A stretch of DNA of 64,000 nucleotides. It comes from Alternaria dauci. Taxonomy: Eukaryota; Ascomycota; Dothideomycetes; Pleosporales; Pleosporaceae. Position numbers and translations under genes: made by a program. The notes under the pieces are model-generated. The model had not been told where the DNA came from and did not search any database. It worked only from the letters and a program-made list of their open reading frames with translations. Positions 1 through 10,421 of this stretch are shown in pieces. The DNA lies in the NCBI RefSeq assembly GCF_042100115.1, contig NC_091274.1:2666001-2730000 (forward strand), written 5' to 3'. The number at the start of each line of letters is the position of its first letter. Positions within the stretch are counted from its first letter, which is position 1.

Positions 1-1449
1 TGTTGTAGATGGCGACCGTTGCATGGCTGGGGGTGGTGCGGGGATGTGGATTGTGCGCTTCCTTCTTGCTTCCGTTCGGGGCGTTTGGGTCCTGTTCCGT
101 CCAAGCCTCTGGGCAAGCTCATTGAACCGACCAGCATGTGCCGAGGCGAAAATGCCAAATCCGCCTTGACCTCCCCCACTCTTCTTCTCGTCTTTTCCTG
201 ATAGCTGGCCCTTGCGTTTCGAGGGCCATCTAGAGTCCGATGGGCTGTCGTCGAGCATATCGTCTCCATCGTAGATTTCTCTCCCCAGAATTCCGTCTTT
301 TCTCTCTTCTCTTTCTAGCGCTTCAATACGCTCAACCCACTCCCAAACGATGACGCTGGCAGCCGCCGCTCCAACCCAGCGGAAGTAGTCTCCCCAGCCG
401 GCAATGGTGTAGTTTGCAATGTCGGTAATGAAGAAGACAACCGGGGTCAGGATGGCGATGATGGATAGGAGGGAGATGACACTCATGTTCCACATCATGG
501 AGTGGTAGAAGGCATATCGTCGCTTGGTGATGGCGTAGTACATGACCCAGGCGGCGTAGAGCATGCTTAGTGATAACTGAAACAGGTAGCTGAGGGCAGG
601 AATGGCCGTGTCGAAGTGTGCGGGGCGGCGTTGGTCTTCGTAGGGCCCGAAGCTGTTGAGACAGCTGAAGGCAATGTCGAGCAGGATGAGGGCGAATCCG
701 ACCCATTTGATGATGACTTTTTCCTTGTGGCGCGGAAATAGGCGTATCAGAGTCTGTACCTGTGCGAGCCAGAGGAAGATGTCGGACACGACGCGCGAGA
801 CTTTGATTTCCATGCCGGCCACGACCTGGTCGCGCAGTTCCATGGCGTCGATGAAGCCCTCGTTGTACTGGCGCTGGGCGATTTTGAACGTGTCGGCGGT
901 GGCAAGCGTCAGGGAAATGGCTACAGTCAGGGCTGCGGCCTTTTGCAGCCACGGGCGGCTTCCTACTCCAATGATGGATCCTCCTCCTGTTGCCCCGCTG
1001 ATCATGCCGCGCCGTCCCATGAGCCCTGAGCGTCCCGAGGCGTTGCCGACGAAGAAGGTGCGTGGTGTGATGATGAGCATGATGACGAGCATCCAGGCGA
1101 TGACGGTGGCGGCGCCGGTCGCGTAGGCCTGGGGGGTGATGGAGGCGTGGAAGGGGTCGAGCATGTCGGCGACGCTGGTGATTCCGCCCGTGCCATCGTT
1201 CTGCGAGGTGGCTACGCTGGTGCACAGCGGGCGGAAGACGGCGTTCTGGTCGAGGGTGATGGTTTGGCCGGGCGAGATTTCAATGGTGCCGAACTTGGGC
1301 AGCTTGTACGAGGGGCAGTGCTGGTAACGGTGGTCAGTCGCGTGCGTGGGGCGTGTCGCGGTCGTGATACTCACGTAGGGTTGGGTGGCATCGGGCGCGC
1401 GACGGTCCAGGAGAGGCGCCCCAGTCCAGGACGAGTCGGCCTCCCACAT
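1..1449 (-). CDS. palH: PalH/RIM21 pH-sensing receptor, N-terminal part (3' end beyond window)
   Basis: Plasma-membrane sensor of alkaline ambient pH that feeds the PalF arrestin/ESCRT branch activating PacC. Exon 1 is 1375-1449, intron 1321-1374 (54 nt, GTGAGT...CAG), exon 2 runs from 1320 to the window edge. About 465 residues are visible. An ectodomain with a CPSYKLP motif and a Cys (PLCTS) comes first, then seven hydrophobic segments, the last ending at WGDYFRWVGAAAASVIVWEW, followed by the family signature ERIEALEREE and a polar cytosolic tail rich in Lys, Arg and Pro. PalH proteins usually have about 700-800 residues, so the tail continues to the left of base 1. The start ATG at 1449 fits the splice phase and leaves a short N-terminus; a signal peptide is not obvious, so a further upstream exon is possible. 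Family assignment is firm; start codon is moderate. Confidence 0.9.
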   Translation of the reverse strand, partial: MWEADSSWTGAPLLDRRAPDATQPYVSITTATRPTHATDHRYQHCPSYKLPKFGTIEISPGQTITLDQNAVFRPLCTSVATSQNDGTGGITSVADMLDPFHASITPQAYATGAATVIAWMLVIMLIITPRTFFVGNASGRSGLMGRRGMISGATGGGSIIGVGSRPWLQKAAALTVAISLTLATADTFKIAQRQYNEGFIDAMELRDQVVAGMEIKVSRVVSDIFLWLAQVQTLIRLFPRHKEKVIIKWVGFALILLDIAFSCLNSFGPYEDQRRPAHFDTAIPALSYLFQLSLSMLYAAWVMYYAITKRRYAFYHSMMWNMSVISLLSIIAILTPVVFFITDIANYTIAGWGDYFRWVGAAAASVIVWEWVERIEALEREERKDGILGREIYDGDDMLDDSPSDSRWPSKRKGQLSGKDEKKSGGGQGGFGIFASAHAGRFNELAQRLGRNRTQTPRTEARRKRTIHIPAPPPAMQRSPSTT

Positions 1450-3073
1450 GCTTGGTCGGCGGTCTATGACTATCCAGCAGCAGTTGGTGTCCGGCAGAAG
1501 AAGCCCATGGGGGTTCAGATGAGTGGCATGGCCTGTGTGTCGTGTTGAGGTCGAGGGTCGCGGTCGTGGGTTAAGCGTCAAAGCCAAGTGGGAGTTCGCT
1601 GGGCGAAGCTTGAGGGAATGCAGGCGCTGTGGGTGGCACCTGCCGTTCCAGCCTGCCACTGCCCGTCTGCCATTGGCCGTGCGAGTCGCTGCAGGGTTCG
1701 GCCCTTCCAAACAGAAACCCCGGTCACTCCGCATCGAGACTCTGGCAACCCCGAAACGTCGCAGCTTGAAGCCATTGCTGTGGGCCGCGTGTGCAGCTTC
1801 AAACTCGAGCAGCGAGCCTCGTGCGCCGACTGATTCCGACGCATCGCTCGAGAGCAATCAGCGCGGCCTCCCTAGCTGACGGCAGTGTCCTGGGCGCATT
1901 GAGCAATCTCATCGCAGCAGGGAGCCACCAGCTTCGGATAATCTCGGGGCGACTGGGGAAGCCCTGGCTGGGGGCGCTTCCCACACCAAAACCCAAACAT
2001 TTCCCGTCCAGCTCCTGCTGCCGCATACGTGCGTATGCCTACGGTGCAATTCACCAATGCCACCGAGAAACGTCCAAAACGGTAGCTTGGATTTCTGCAA
2101 TTTCCCTCCAAATCTCAATGACAGCTTAGGGCTGACATCTAGCACATGGCGCGTCGCTTCCATAGCGGAAGCTTGCACCTGCCAACAACATCAGCACCCT
2201 TCTTGGTTTTATCCCAAATCAGACGACAAACCCTGCTTTCCCGTCTTCGCAGACTACATACATTTCGCGACTGGGTCGTCTGTACGCCATGCCTTGTAGC
2301 CGGACGCCCTCCCCAATGCACTCTCGTGCTTACCGCCAGTCGCGTGCATGCACGTCGCTTAGCCGAAGAGAGAGCGTATTCAGCTCATTCGACATGCGCA
2401 TCGAGCTGTCCTGATTCCCTCAATTTTGGAAAACGTCAAGCTTCAGAAAAAAATAATCGGCTCAAGCTACTTCGTGCGGACCAACATCCGACGAAGCTTG
2501 ACCACCCCCCACGTGTTGGCCATGTGCATCTAGAACCTCTACTTATCACTGCCCGTCACGGCGCGCCTCCTTCGTCAGTGACAAGATGCAGTCTGTTTCC
2601 TGTATTGGTGCGCCAAGGATACTGCGCGCTGCCGACTTCCGATGCTGACGTCTCGGAAACCAACAGTTGGTTTCTGGAGAATCCACTGAACGTGTGGAAC
2701 GTGCTGTCCGCGGAATCTCAACGCTGCCCTCGTCCGCTAGTGGAACTAGAGCTACTCAGACAGTAACAGGTGTGACTAAGACTACCGGCTTCGATGACAT
2801 GGATGCTACACGGTTACTAGCACCAACGTTTACCACACGAACTGCACATTCCTGAACGACTAGGCGATTCTGGCGTGTGAGGGTTCTTACCTCTGATTCA
2901 CATGGACTCACAACAACGAATGATGTAGAAGTAGCAAACTGGGCGCGACTGCGTCCGCAAGTAGAGACATCATGGCCTCCGATGTCTATCTAGGAGAGTC
3001 CACTCAACCGCGCTACTAATCAACCGGGTTCTGGCGATTTTCTAGATAGCATCACCTGCTGAGACTATCAGAT
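1450..3073. other. Intergenic, no supported gene
   Basis: Stretch between divergently placed palH and the CCCH gene. Several open frames are present (the longest about 200 codons near 2146-2766, plus strand) but they show biased composition, no recognisable domain and no convincing splice or start context. It presumably holds the palH promoter. I see no RNA gene or transposon. Confidence 0.5.
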
Positions 3074-3604
3074 ATGCCTGTCTGCACTTTCCACATGCAG
3101 GGCCAATGCAGGTTTGGGGCCGCTTGCAGAAACATCCACGAAATCAATACATCACGAACCCACACCGATCCGCCTGCCGACTCAAGATCCAGCATTACCT
3201 GCATATACTATACCAGAAATATGTGCAACCGGGGCGCGAACTGTCCGTATAATCACACACTCAGCTCCAGCACTGGCACTGGCACGGCGCGAGATCAACG
3301 TCTCGATCACGATAGTAGCAACAAGGTACAGCGTTCAAGTCCATGCCCAGCTTGCGGTGGTAAGGCACACGAAGAACTAGTCTGCGCAGACGTCAAAGCA
3401 GGTAGGAGAGATCGCAAGCATGTCCACGTCGTCCGGAACTGTCGTACTTGTCTTACGCCTCTTCGAAAGCCTGAGTGCTCCGATCTTGTAATATGTGCGG
3501 GATGCATGACACAAGTGTGCTGGCAGTGTATGGAGGAATTCGAAACGAACGCTGCTGCTGTGGTTTATAGCCATTTTGACATCTTAGAGAACAGACAGAT
3601 CTAG
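3074..3604 (+). CDS. CCCH zinc-finger protein with RBR/Rcat-like C-terminus (176 aa)
   Basis: Two well-formed C-x7-C-x5-C-x3-H zinc fingers lie at residues 4-22 (C4, C12, C18, H22) and 43-61 (C43, C51, C57, H61). After a Ser/Thr-rich linker comes CPACGG and then, in the last 60 residues, CRTCLTPLRK...CAGCMTQVCWQCMEEF, which resembles the end of the IBR plus the RING2/Rcat module of RBR ubiquitin ligases (CW-x-C pattern). Known RBR enzymes carry RING1-IBR-Rcat; here RING1 and most of the IBR are absent, so the protein is either a shortened derivative of a CCCH-RBR ligase or a distinct small zinc protein. The single-exon frame begins at the first ATG, closely upstream of finger 1, and ends at 3602-3604. 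The canonical Rcat spacing and the catalytic Cys position are not clearly conserved, so ligase activity is doubtful. Confidence 0.7.
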   Translation: MPVCTFHMQGQCRFGAACRNIHEINTSRTHTDPPADSRSSITCIYYTRNMCNRGANCPYNHTLSSSTGTGTARDQRLDHDSSNKVQRSSPCPACGGKAHEELVCADVKAGRRDRKHVHVVRNCRTCLTPLRKPECSDLVICAGCMTQVCWQCMEEFETNAAAVVYSHFDILENRQI

Positions 3605-4216
3605 GGGGGAGGAGGGAATACTCCTCCAACCAAGTCATCCAGAGGTATGCATCCGTGGATGGAGGCGTGTAGACTTTAAACATATTGTGATATATCTTTC
3701 AACTGCTGATGTACGAGTGAAGTAGTAGTTGTCGTGACAAAGGGGTCGTTACACGAGGAAATGTGATTGGAGTGCCACAACACTGGAAATGCTTGTGTTA
3801 CAGGTTCCCCGATCACGATCGTCGTCCCACAAGCTCGGGACCAGAAGCCACAAAGGAACATATTTCTATCTTGCTACAGGTTCCGCCTTGAGGCGGATGT
3901 CGGGAAGACGCATGGCGCTAGCGCACGTGCTCGCGCGCCTCGCCTGAATCGCCGGTCCTTGCAGGCGCATCTTTCTGCGGCCCCACCGTCATCGAAGGGC
4001 AGACGGTTTCCCACTATCTTGGAGCTTCATTCGTATATCCTCTGGACATTTTAGTCGTCGCGTCTCATCCCGTAGAAGTCGGCAACACTTTCAGACACCT
4101 CGCGACGTTTGCGCAACGCGGTTGTTGCACGCGACGGTGCCGCGCAGAATAAGATCTGGGGTGAGACAGTGAGAGACACCCACAGTGAAGGCGACTGTAC
4201 GGCCAGACACGTCAAG
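3605..4216. other. Intergenic between CCCH gene and DUF4211 gene
   Basis: Holds the 3' flank of the CCCH gene and the promoter and 5' leader of the next gene. The downstream reading frame stays open up to 4109, but the ATG at 4217 (context GTCAAGATGG) is the better start. No other element seen. Confidence 0.5.
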
Positions 4217-6310
4217 ATGGCACCCAAAAAATCCCGCGATCGCAAGCGGCAGACCAAAATCAACTTCTCACCTGCTCCCAAACCCTCGCCTGCGACCATG
4301 GGAAACGAGCCTTCGCGACCGAGCCTCACGGCTATGCACCCAAAAAAAGCGCCCAGCACAGCGTCCAAAAACAACAAGAAAGACTTTTGGGGTGAAGACG
4401 CATTGGCAGCTGGGATAAAGCGAGGCAAGGAGTTGGGCAAGCTTCTCCATATGCCTTATGACTCCGACGATAGCTCTACCGGTTCCACATCTCCAAAAGA
4501 GTACGAACCACCCCAGCTTGTTTTGTCACGGAACAAAAAAGCGTTGGCGACACCCAGCGACCGCGGATCTGAGGACGAGGAAGAGGAAGTGCCCGTGGAG
4601 CAACCTAAACCACGAAAGCGGAGACGAGCCGCAACGCCCAGCGATGCTGAAGACGAGGAGCCGACTATCACAGTCATCCCACGCAAACGTCAAAAGCGCG
4701 TCGAGATCAAGTCTGATAGCTCAGAGAAACCAAAGAAGAAACAGAAGAAGGATAAGAAGAACAGCAAGCGGAGCAAGAAGAAGGAGAGCGCACTAGAGGA
4801 GGAAGAGACGCAACCTGCACGACGTAGTACCCGACGAAGCGCTGCGAAGAAATCTCCGACACCAGACGAAGATGATGAGGATGATGTACCCCTTACACCA
4901 GCTCCAAGGTCGAGGCGAAAGACGACCCGCAGACCGTCTCCATCCGTTGAGGAGGAGGAAGAGGAGCAACAGAGTCCACCACGAAGCATAAGACGTAGAC
5001 TCAAAAGGCGCAAATCGCCCTCGGAAGACGAAGAAGAGCTGGGCGAAGTTGAGGGAAGCGCAAATGACGAGGATGACGAGGAGCAGGAGGAACTGAAAGA
5101 GGAACTGGCATTCTTGAGATCCTCTCCACCGCCGGACCGTGGCAGGCTTAGAAGTACGCAAGGCAAGCCCAAAAACAAACGACAGGAAGCTCTCGAGGCG
5201 CTGAAGAGACGACGTGCTGGCACCACTAGTGAGCCGTCCTCTGCGACACCTGGGCGCAAGAGAGCAGTCGTGGTAGAGACAGACTCTGAGTCCGATCTTG
5301 AGGTGATTAAGGAAGAACGAGATAGTGATCTCGACGTTTTGGAGGAGGATGACATTGAAGACGACGAGCAAGAAGAGTCAGACCGCAATGCAAACGCCCT
5401 CGACATGTTTCAAGAGGACGAACAAGACGAGCAGTTCATCGACGATGATCCAGACAACATGATTGGGGAACCATCCATCAACGACGACCTCGACGAAATG
5501 CGTCTAGCATTTAGCTTGTCGCGCGCAAAAACACGGGATCTGTTCAAGCACGCTGTAGAGTGGATGGTCATGAAGAAGATCCACCCAGGCTTCGATTCGA
5601 AGAAGAACGTTTACACGCTGACTTTCCGCAAACTGGACGACGAAGTAAAGGGCCTCGCCGGGTCCAAATACACATCCTCGGCCTGGACACCCGACTTCAC
5701 AAGGGCTATCCGAGCACGTCCCGAGCTCATGATCAATGAGCTCAGTGCTGCCGAGAGAGCCGTCATGTCTCCGCACTGCGAAGCATGTAATCGAAGCAAC
5801 CACACAGCAAGCTTCGAGCTCCTCCTCCAAGGCCAGCCCTACCATCCAGAAACACTAGAACCCTTGTCCACCGCCTCGGATTCCTCAGACTCTGATAGCG
5901 ACGACAGCGACTCGTCCGGTCTATCATTCGACTCGGAGACCGCGCTCAACGGTGAGAAACCAAGTTACAACTACCAGAAAGACCGTATACCACCCGAGTC
6001 TCACCGCTTCCCTCTCGGCTCAACGTGCAAAGCCAATGCGCAAGTCGCGCATACGCTATACCACTGGCGATACAACCTGTATCAGTGGGTGAAGGACCAT
6101 CTGAAAGCACAAGGGCACCTGTCAGCTGAGAAGCTGGTCAAGAGGGAAGGGAAGAGTGATCGCAAGAGGGAGAAGGAAGCGAGGAAGATTGTGGATGCTA
6201 TGGAGGCGGAAGGGCAGATCAAGTTGCTTTGGAGGCTGTATAAGACACAGCTGCATGCGGCGGTGGAAGCTGATAATGATTATGCTAATGGCTGGGGGAG
6301 GAGAGGGTGA
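4217..6310 (+). CDS. DUF4211 domain nuclear protein (CCDC82-like), 697 aa
   Basis: Single-exon gene. The first 430 residues are a disordered, highly charged region of alternating Lys/Arg blocks and Asp/Glu runs, with a PIP-box-like QTKINFS near the N-terminus (residues about 12-18) and many RKRRR-type nuclear localisation signals. A folded domain follows from about residue 430 to 550: DLFKHAVEWMV, YTLTFRKLDDEVKGLAGSKY, then SSAWTPDFTRAIRARPEL and CEACNRSNHTASFELLLQG. This matches my knowledge of the DUF4211 family of fungi and human CCDC82. Near the end an HTLYHWRYNLYQWV segment precedes basic helices. Function of the family is unknown; the basic/acidic tail and PIP-like motif suggest a chromatin or replication-associated role, which is inference. 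The open frame extends upstream to 4109, but the ATG at 4217 has the better context. Confidence 0.85.
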   Translation: MAPKKSRDRKRQTKINFSPAPKPSPATMGNEPSRPSLTAMHPKKAPSTASKNNKKDFWGEDALAAGIKRGKELGKLLHMPYDSDDSSTGSTSPKEYEPPQLVLSRNKKALATPSDRGSEDEEEEVPVEQPKPRKRRRAATPSDAEDEEPTITVIPRKRQKRVEIKSDSSEKPKKKQKKDKKNSKRSKKKESALEEEETQPARRSTRRSAAKKSPTPDEDDEDDVPLTPAPRSRRKTTRRPSPSVEEEEEEQQSPPRSIRRRLKRRKSPSEDEEELGEVEGSANDEDDEEQEELKEELAFLRSSPPPDRGRLRSTQGKPKNKRQEALEALKRRRAGTTSEPSSATPGRKRAVVVETDSESDLEVIKEERDSDLDVLEEDDIEDDEQEESDRNANALDMFQEDEQDEQFIDDDPDNMIGEPSINDDLDEMRLAFSLSRAKTRDLFKHAVEWMVMKKIHPGFDSKKNVYTLTFRKLDDEVKGLAGSKYTSSAWTPDFTRAIRARPELMINELSAAERAVMSPHCEACNRSNHTASFELLLQGQPYHPETLEPLSTASDSSDSDSDDSDSSGLSFDSETALNGEKPSYNYQKDRIPPESHRFPLGSTCKANAQVAHTLYHWRYNLYQWVKDHLKAQGHLSAEKLVKREGKSDRKREKEARKIVDAMEAEGQIKLLWRLYKTQLHAAVEADNDYANGWGRRG

Positions 6311-6536
6311 TGGGGTGGTGATGATGATGGATGTTTCCTTGGGTTTGGCTGTATTGGTAACATGGATTACCTCTATCTGTGGAAGTATTGTGTATACTTT
6401 AGCCACTCCCACTAAGTGACTATGAATCTGATCTTCAGCATGGTCTTAGTGAAAAGAAGTGCAACGCATCGATTCGTAGATTTTGGGTATCATGTGCATC
6501 GTGAATTTTGCAAACAAAACCTTGGCCTTCCCTACC

Positions 6537-7188
6537 TCACAGCATTTCGTCCACTTCGACAGGCGCCGGCACTTTTTCCGATAGTTGGCCATCCATCTCT
6601 TTACCCTCGCCTTTGACCTCACCATCCTTGGCTCCAGCGCCCCCCTCTGCCGCCGCCGTTTCCTCTTCAACATCCATATCCTCATCGCTGACCCACTCCC
6701 TCTCCTTCCTCTTCTCCTCATCCTCGAGCTGCTCAAGCGCAACCTGCTTCTTCGACTTCTTCGACCCATCACCATTAACGTCCTCCCAGCCCTTGGCCCT
6801 CTCTATAATCTTCTTCGACTTACCCACACTCTTGGCCCTCTTCTTCTCCAGCTTGTCCATGTTCTCCTCTGCACGCTCGAGTCCTTTTTGGTAGCGTAGC
6901 CGTTGTGCGCGCGTCATCTTTGTGTCTTTCTTTTGTTTCTTTTGGATGCCGGCATCTTTTGCTTTAAGGGCATGGGGATTGGCTTGCGAGGGCCGTGATG
7001 GCGAGGCAGAGTCTCGGGTTGTGTTGGCGGGCTTTTGGGCGGATTTGTCGAGGTTGAGAGAGGGAGAGGCGGCGCGGCGAGCGGCGCGTGAGTGGATGGT
7101 CACCGCTGTGGGTTTTTAGAGAGTGGATATGAGGAATGGTGTTGTTGAGGTGCTTACGGCGCTTCTTTACTTTTGCGGTCTTTGCCAT
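6537..7188 (-). CDS. ALB1: ALB1 ribosome biogenesis shuttling factor, 199 aa
   Basis: Partner of Arx1 in nuclear export of pre-60S subunits. Exon 1 is 7158-7188 (MAKTAKVKKR), intron 7106-7157 (52 nt, GTAAGC...CAG), exon 2 is 6537-7105. The join yields the hallmark N-terminus, a basic stretch followed by HSRAARRAASPSL, which is diagnostic for the Alb1 family. The middle is strongly basic and helical (RAQRLRYQKGLERAEENMDK) and the tail is acidic, as expected for a shuttling ribosome assembly factor. Length is normal for filamentous fungi. It is transcribed divergently from the ubiquitin protease gene with 541 bp between the start codons and ends tail to tail with the DUF4211 gene, 226 bp apart. 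Confidence 0.92.
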
Positions 7189-7729
7189 TGTGTGTTTGGT
7201 TTTGGCGGTGTTGCTGGAAGAATTCTCGGGAATGCAAGTGAATGCTCAAAGACACGCGATCAAGTCTGTCAATCACGACACAAATTCAGATTTCGTTTCT
7301 GGTGAAAAGCTCGTGTGTGAACAAAGTCTCAAAGCGTCCCAGAAATGTACAAAAGTTCCCCACTAGCTCGTGAACGCCAAAATTCAGGATCCACTTCAGC
7401 CGCTACCGGTAGCGCGTTCCCCCAGAACCTCTCATAATCATCGCAAGCCATCTCGCCGCTGCCCTAGGACTTTCACGCCGTTTCGCCGTCGCTCACCCCC
7501 GACTGCCGCGCCCAGTCTTTCCCATGTCGCAGGCAAGCACCGCACCGCGTTTGCCCTGTTCGACGACTCTGTTCATGCGCTGGCCCGAAGGCTGAATGTG
7601 ACCGACCCACCACCTGCGCCCGCCTGCAAGCGTGTTACCCATAGTTTACACACTTTTCGTTACCGCTGCTCCTCCAGCCTGCCCGTAGGAGCCTAGCGTT
7701 TCAAATTTATTTCTACCTCCCACCTAGCT
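7189..7729. other. Divergent promoter region ALB1 / ubiquitin protease
   Basis: Contains the promoters of two head-to-head genes. The part close to 7730 is rich in C and pyrimidines, as is typical of fungal core promoters and leaders. A frame of about 100 codons at 7370-7696 has a composition unlike coding DNA and is not called. Confidence 0.45.
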
Positions 7730-9949
7730 ATGAGCTACGCAGAGTACTCCGAATTCGAGGCCTATCAACAACGCTGGAAAGCAACCGAGTCGCATCCCAT
7801 CAACATCACGTCCCTGCTCCTGGGAACCATCATAGGTGCATACGTTCTCATCAAAGCCTTGGACATATTAGGCTGTCCCATCTGGCCTCTGATCGAGCGC
7901 TTTCTCCAAATGGCGACCGACGTCCTGCGCCTCCGCGGCGCCTCCTTTGGCTCAACAATCTCTGCCTCGAGCGACAACGATGATACAACCCAGCAGGGAG
8001 GCATGTTCGGCAGTCTTTTTGGCACGACCCCGGGGAACCTTCTGCAAAAGGGGGTACGAGGGGTTGCGAATGCCTTTTCGAAAGGCCCTAGCGACGTGCC
8101 ACCGGGCTTGGGCAATATCAGCAACTCTTGCTACCAAAACAGCGTCATCCAAGGCCTCGCATCTCTCCCATCGCTACGCGACCATCTTTCCAAAACGACC
8201 TCCGAAAACCCCGCACTCACTCCCGATACCACAAACGGCGCGCTATTCCATATCATCAACCAGCTGAACGACCCGAACAACAAGGGCCAACATTTTTGGA
8301 TACGTGGCAAGTTGAAGTCGATGAGCACTTTCGAACAACAGGATGCGCAGGAGTATTATAGCAAAATATTGGATGCGCTAGATGAGGAAGTCAAGAAGAC
8401 CGCGAGTAGTAAGAGACGATCCTCTGTCTCCTGGCTTGAAGTTACAAAGAGCCTGAGTGACTCAACAGATGCAGATGAAAACGCGCAAGACGGAACAAAA
8501 GACGGAGCGCAACCCCAGATCCCGTCAAACCCTCTCGAGGGACGCCTCGCTCAGCGCGTTGGCTGCACGTCCTGCGGCTACTCCGAAGGCCTCACTCTCA
8601 TTCCCTTCAACTGCATCACTGTGTCTCTTGGAAAAAACTACAGCTACGACGTTCGTGAGTGTCTCGACGAATACACAAACCTGGAATTCATCGATGGCGT
8701 CGAATGCGCAAAATGTACGCTGCTTAAGCTGCAGCGGACTCTTACGCCTCTGATCGCCGCCAAACCCGACTCGCCACTGAAAGCAAGACTGGACGCTGTA
8801 CAAGAGGCCCTGGGAAAAGAAGACTTCGAGGATAAGACACTGCTGAAGACTCTGAACGTGCCGAAGAAGAACTGGGTACAGAGCACAAAGTCGAAACAGG
8901 CGGTCGTTGCACGCGCGCCTCAGTCTTTGGTCCTGCATATCAACCGCAGCAGCTTCAATGAATACACCGGCATGCCGTTCAAGAACACTGCGGGAGTCTC
9001 ATACCCCACGGTCTTGGATCTTGGAAACTGGTGTCTGGGTGGCATCCCTCAAGGCTCGCAACAGCCCGCTACGTCAGAAGAGGAATGGCCCAAGGACCCT
9101 AGACAGTCGATGCTAGCGAGGGACGAGCCTATGACAGACTCGCCGTTCCAATACCGGTTGCGCGCTGCTGTCACGCACTACGGCTCGCATGGTAACGGCC
9201 ACTACGTCTGCTACCGCTCGCACCCTAAAACCGCGCCAAAGCCTCAGAGTGAAGAAGATGCTGAGCCATCATCCACGGAAGATGAAGAAACCGATGATAT
9301 TGCCGTAGAAGAGCCGGAAGAAGTTTCTGCTACACAACAATCAGAACAGTGGTGGCGTTTCAGCGACGATAGCGTTTACCCCGTGTCTGAAGAGGAAGCA
9401 CACCAAGGGAACGTCTTCATGCTCTTCTATGAGCGTATCGACGAAGAGGCTGCTTTGCCGCCACATGCCGAAGCAGAGAGTGCATTCGTGGTCGAAGAGG
9501 CGCCGTTGCCGCCCAATGATGTTATGACTGCTCTATCCACAGCACTTGATGAAGAGGCCATTGCCATCGCCCTGCCAGACGATGACGAAGACCTATTAGA
9601 CCTCATCCCACCACAAACAACGCCGGTGCCTCAACCGGCCACCCTTGACACCACTTCCGAGCAACACCCAGTAGAAGAGCTAGTCCCAGATTCACCCACA
9701 GTCGGCACTCAAATGGAGCCCATGGCACTAGACACTGAGACAGAAGCCAGCGACGCAGAATCCGAGGATGCGCCATCAACACAGTTGACATCCGACAATG
9801 AATCAGAGGCCGATGTCCCCACGCCGCCAAAAACTACACCCACCCTCCAAAAGGTCTCACCCAACTTGATGCGCACAGCGGGCAATGCGTCGAGTAGAGG
9901 GCAAAAGGGCAGTGGTACAAAGAGCTTACCGTTGGTGTCTGCTACATAG
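7730..9949 (+). CDS. Ubiquitin carboxyl-terminal hydrolase, membrane-anchored USP (UBP1/USP30-like), 739 aa
   Basis: Cysteine protease that removes ubiquitin from proteins. Residues about 25-45 (ITSLLLGTIIGAYVLIKAL) form one N-terminal transmembrane helix. The USP domain starts at GLGNISNSCYQNSVIQGLA, with catalytic Cys134 in the Cys box, and ends with the His box around His491 (HGNGHYVCYRS). A zinc-ribbon insertion is visible as CTSCGYSEG and CAKC. After the USP core (about residue 570) the tail is acidic and disordered. One N-terminal anchor followed by a USP fold is the arrangement of yeast Ubp1 and of USP30, which act at the ER or mitochondrial outer membrane. Which membrane is used here cannot be told. 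Single exon; the start is the first ATG and directly precedes the membrane helix. Confidence 0.92.
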   Translation: MSYAEYSEFEAYQQRWKATESHPINITSLLLGTIIGAYVLIKALDILGCPIWPLIERFLQMATDVLRLRGASFGSTISASSDNDDTTQQGGMFGSLFGTTPGNLLQKGVRGVANAFSKGPSDVPPGLGNISNSCYQNSVIQGLASLPSLRDHLSKTTSENPALTPDTTNGALFHIINQLNDPNNKGQHFWIRGKLKSMSTFEQQDAQEYYSKILDALDEEVKKTASSKRRSSVSWLEVTKSLSDSTDADENAQDGTKDGAQPQIPSNPLEGRLAQRVGCTSCGYSEGLTLIPFNCITVSLGKNYSYDVRECLDEYTNLEFIDGVECAKCTLLKLQRTLTPLIAAKPDSPLKARLDAVQEALGKEDFEDKTLLKTLNVPKKNWVQSTKSKQAVVARAPQSLVLHINRSSFNEYTGMPFKNTAGVSYPTVLDLGNWCLGGIPQGSQQPATSEEEWPKDPRQSMLARDEPMTDSPFQYRLRAAVTHYGSHGNGHYVCYRSHPKTAPKPQSEEDAEPSSTEDEETDDIAVEEPEEVSATQQSEQWWRFSDDSVYPVSEEEAHQGNVFMLFYERIDEEAALPPHAEAESAFVVEEAPLPPNDVMTALSTALDEEAIAIALPDDDEDLLDLIPPQTTPVPQPATLDTTSEQHPVEELVPDSPTVGTQMEPMALDTETEASDAESEDAPSTQLTSDNESEADVPTPPKTTPTLQKVSPNLMRTAGNASSRGQKGSGTKSLPLVSAT

Positions 9950-10098
9950 TATCTGAGTCGTCCGACGAGTAAACGGGTCAAACTTGGATGGGATTAGGGG
10001 TGTACAGACTTGTTTATGCGTTCGCTTTGGGATTGGGGATGACATCTTTGTCAACAGGCGTTCAAGGTACCTGTTTGCCCGACAGGGTCAGGTTGGCG

Positions 10099-10121
10099 TT
10101 TTTTTTTTTTTTTTTTTTTTT
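10099..10121. repeat. Poly-T tract (23 T)
   Basis: An uninterrupted run of 23 T residues about 150 bp downstream of the ubiquitin protease stop codon. Probably a homopolymer microsatellite; the exact length in the assembly could be affected by sequencing error. Confidence 0.9.
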
Positions 10122-10421
10122 GCTCTGCGACGTATTGCTTGCGTGGATCATACGGAGCTAGTCTTTTGGATGAATTGACTTTGCTGCATTGTTATGCGCG
10201 CGATTAGTTATGAAAACGTAGTGGTATTGGTATAGAGAATGCAATTGCATCAATTCTGTATAAACCTCTGGTATGTTTTTGGTTGAGTTCTTTGACACGG
10301 GGTTTATTGCAGTCTAGACTACCTACAATGCATTTACAAAGTCCCAAGGGTGTAGATTCGAGCTCGAAAAAGACTACTTATTTGGACAACTTGTGCAACG
10401 CAGTTGTAGGATACTGTATTC

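Noticed and set aside
332..1225. Long minus-strand frame of His/Arg-rich sequence
   Set aside because: It is a frame-shifted shadow of palH, whose correct frame gives a seven-segment membrane protein.
2146..2766. Plus-strand frame of about 206 codons
   Set aside because: No domain, unusual composition and no start or splice context; region also open in other frames.
4690..5406. Ser-rich minus-strand frame
   Set aside because: Antisense of the Glu/Asp/Lys-rich coding region of the DUF4211 gene; Ser/Leu runs are the expected mirror.
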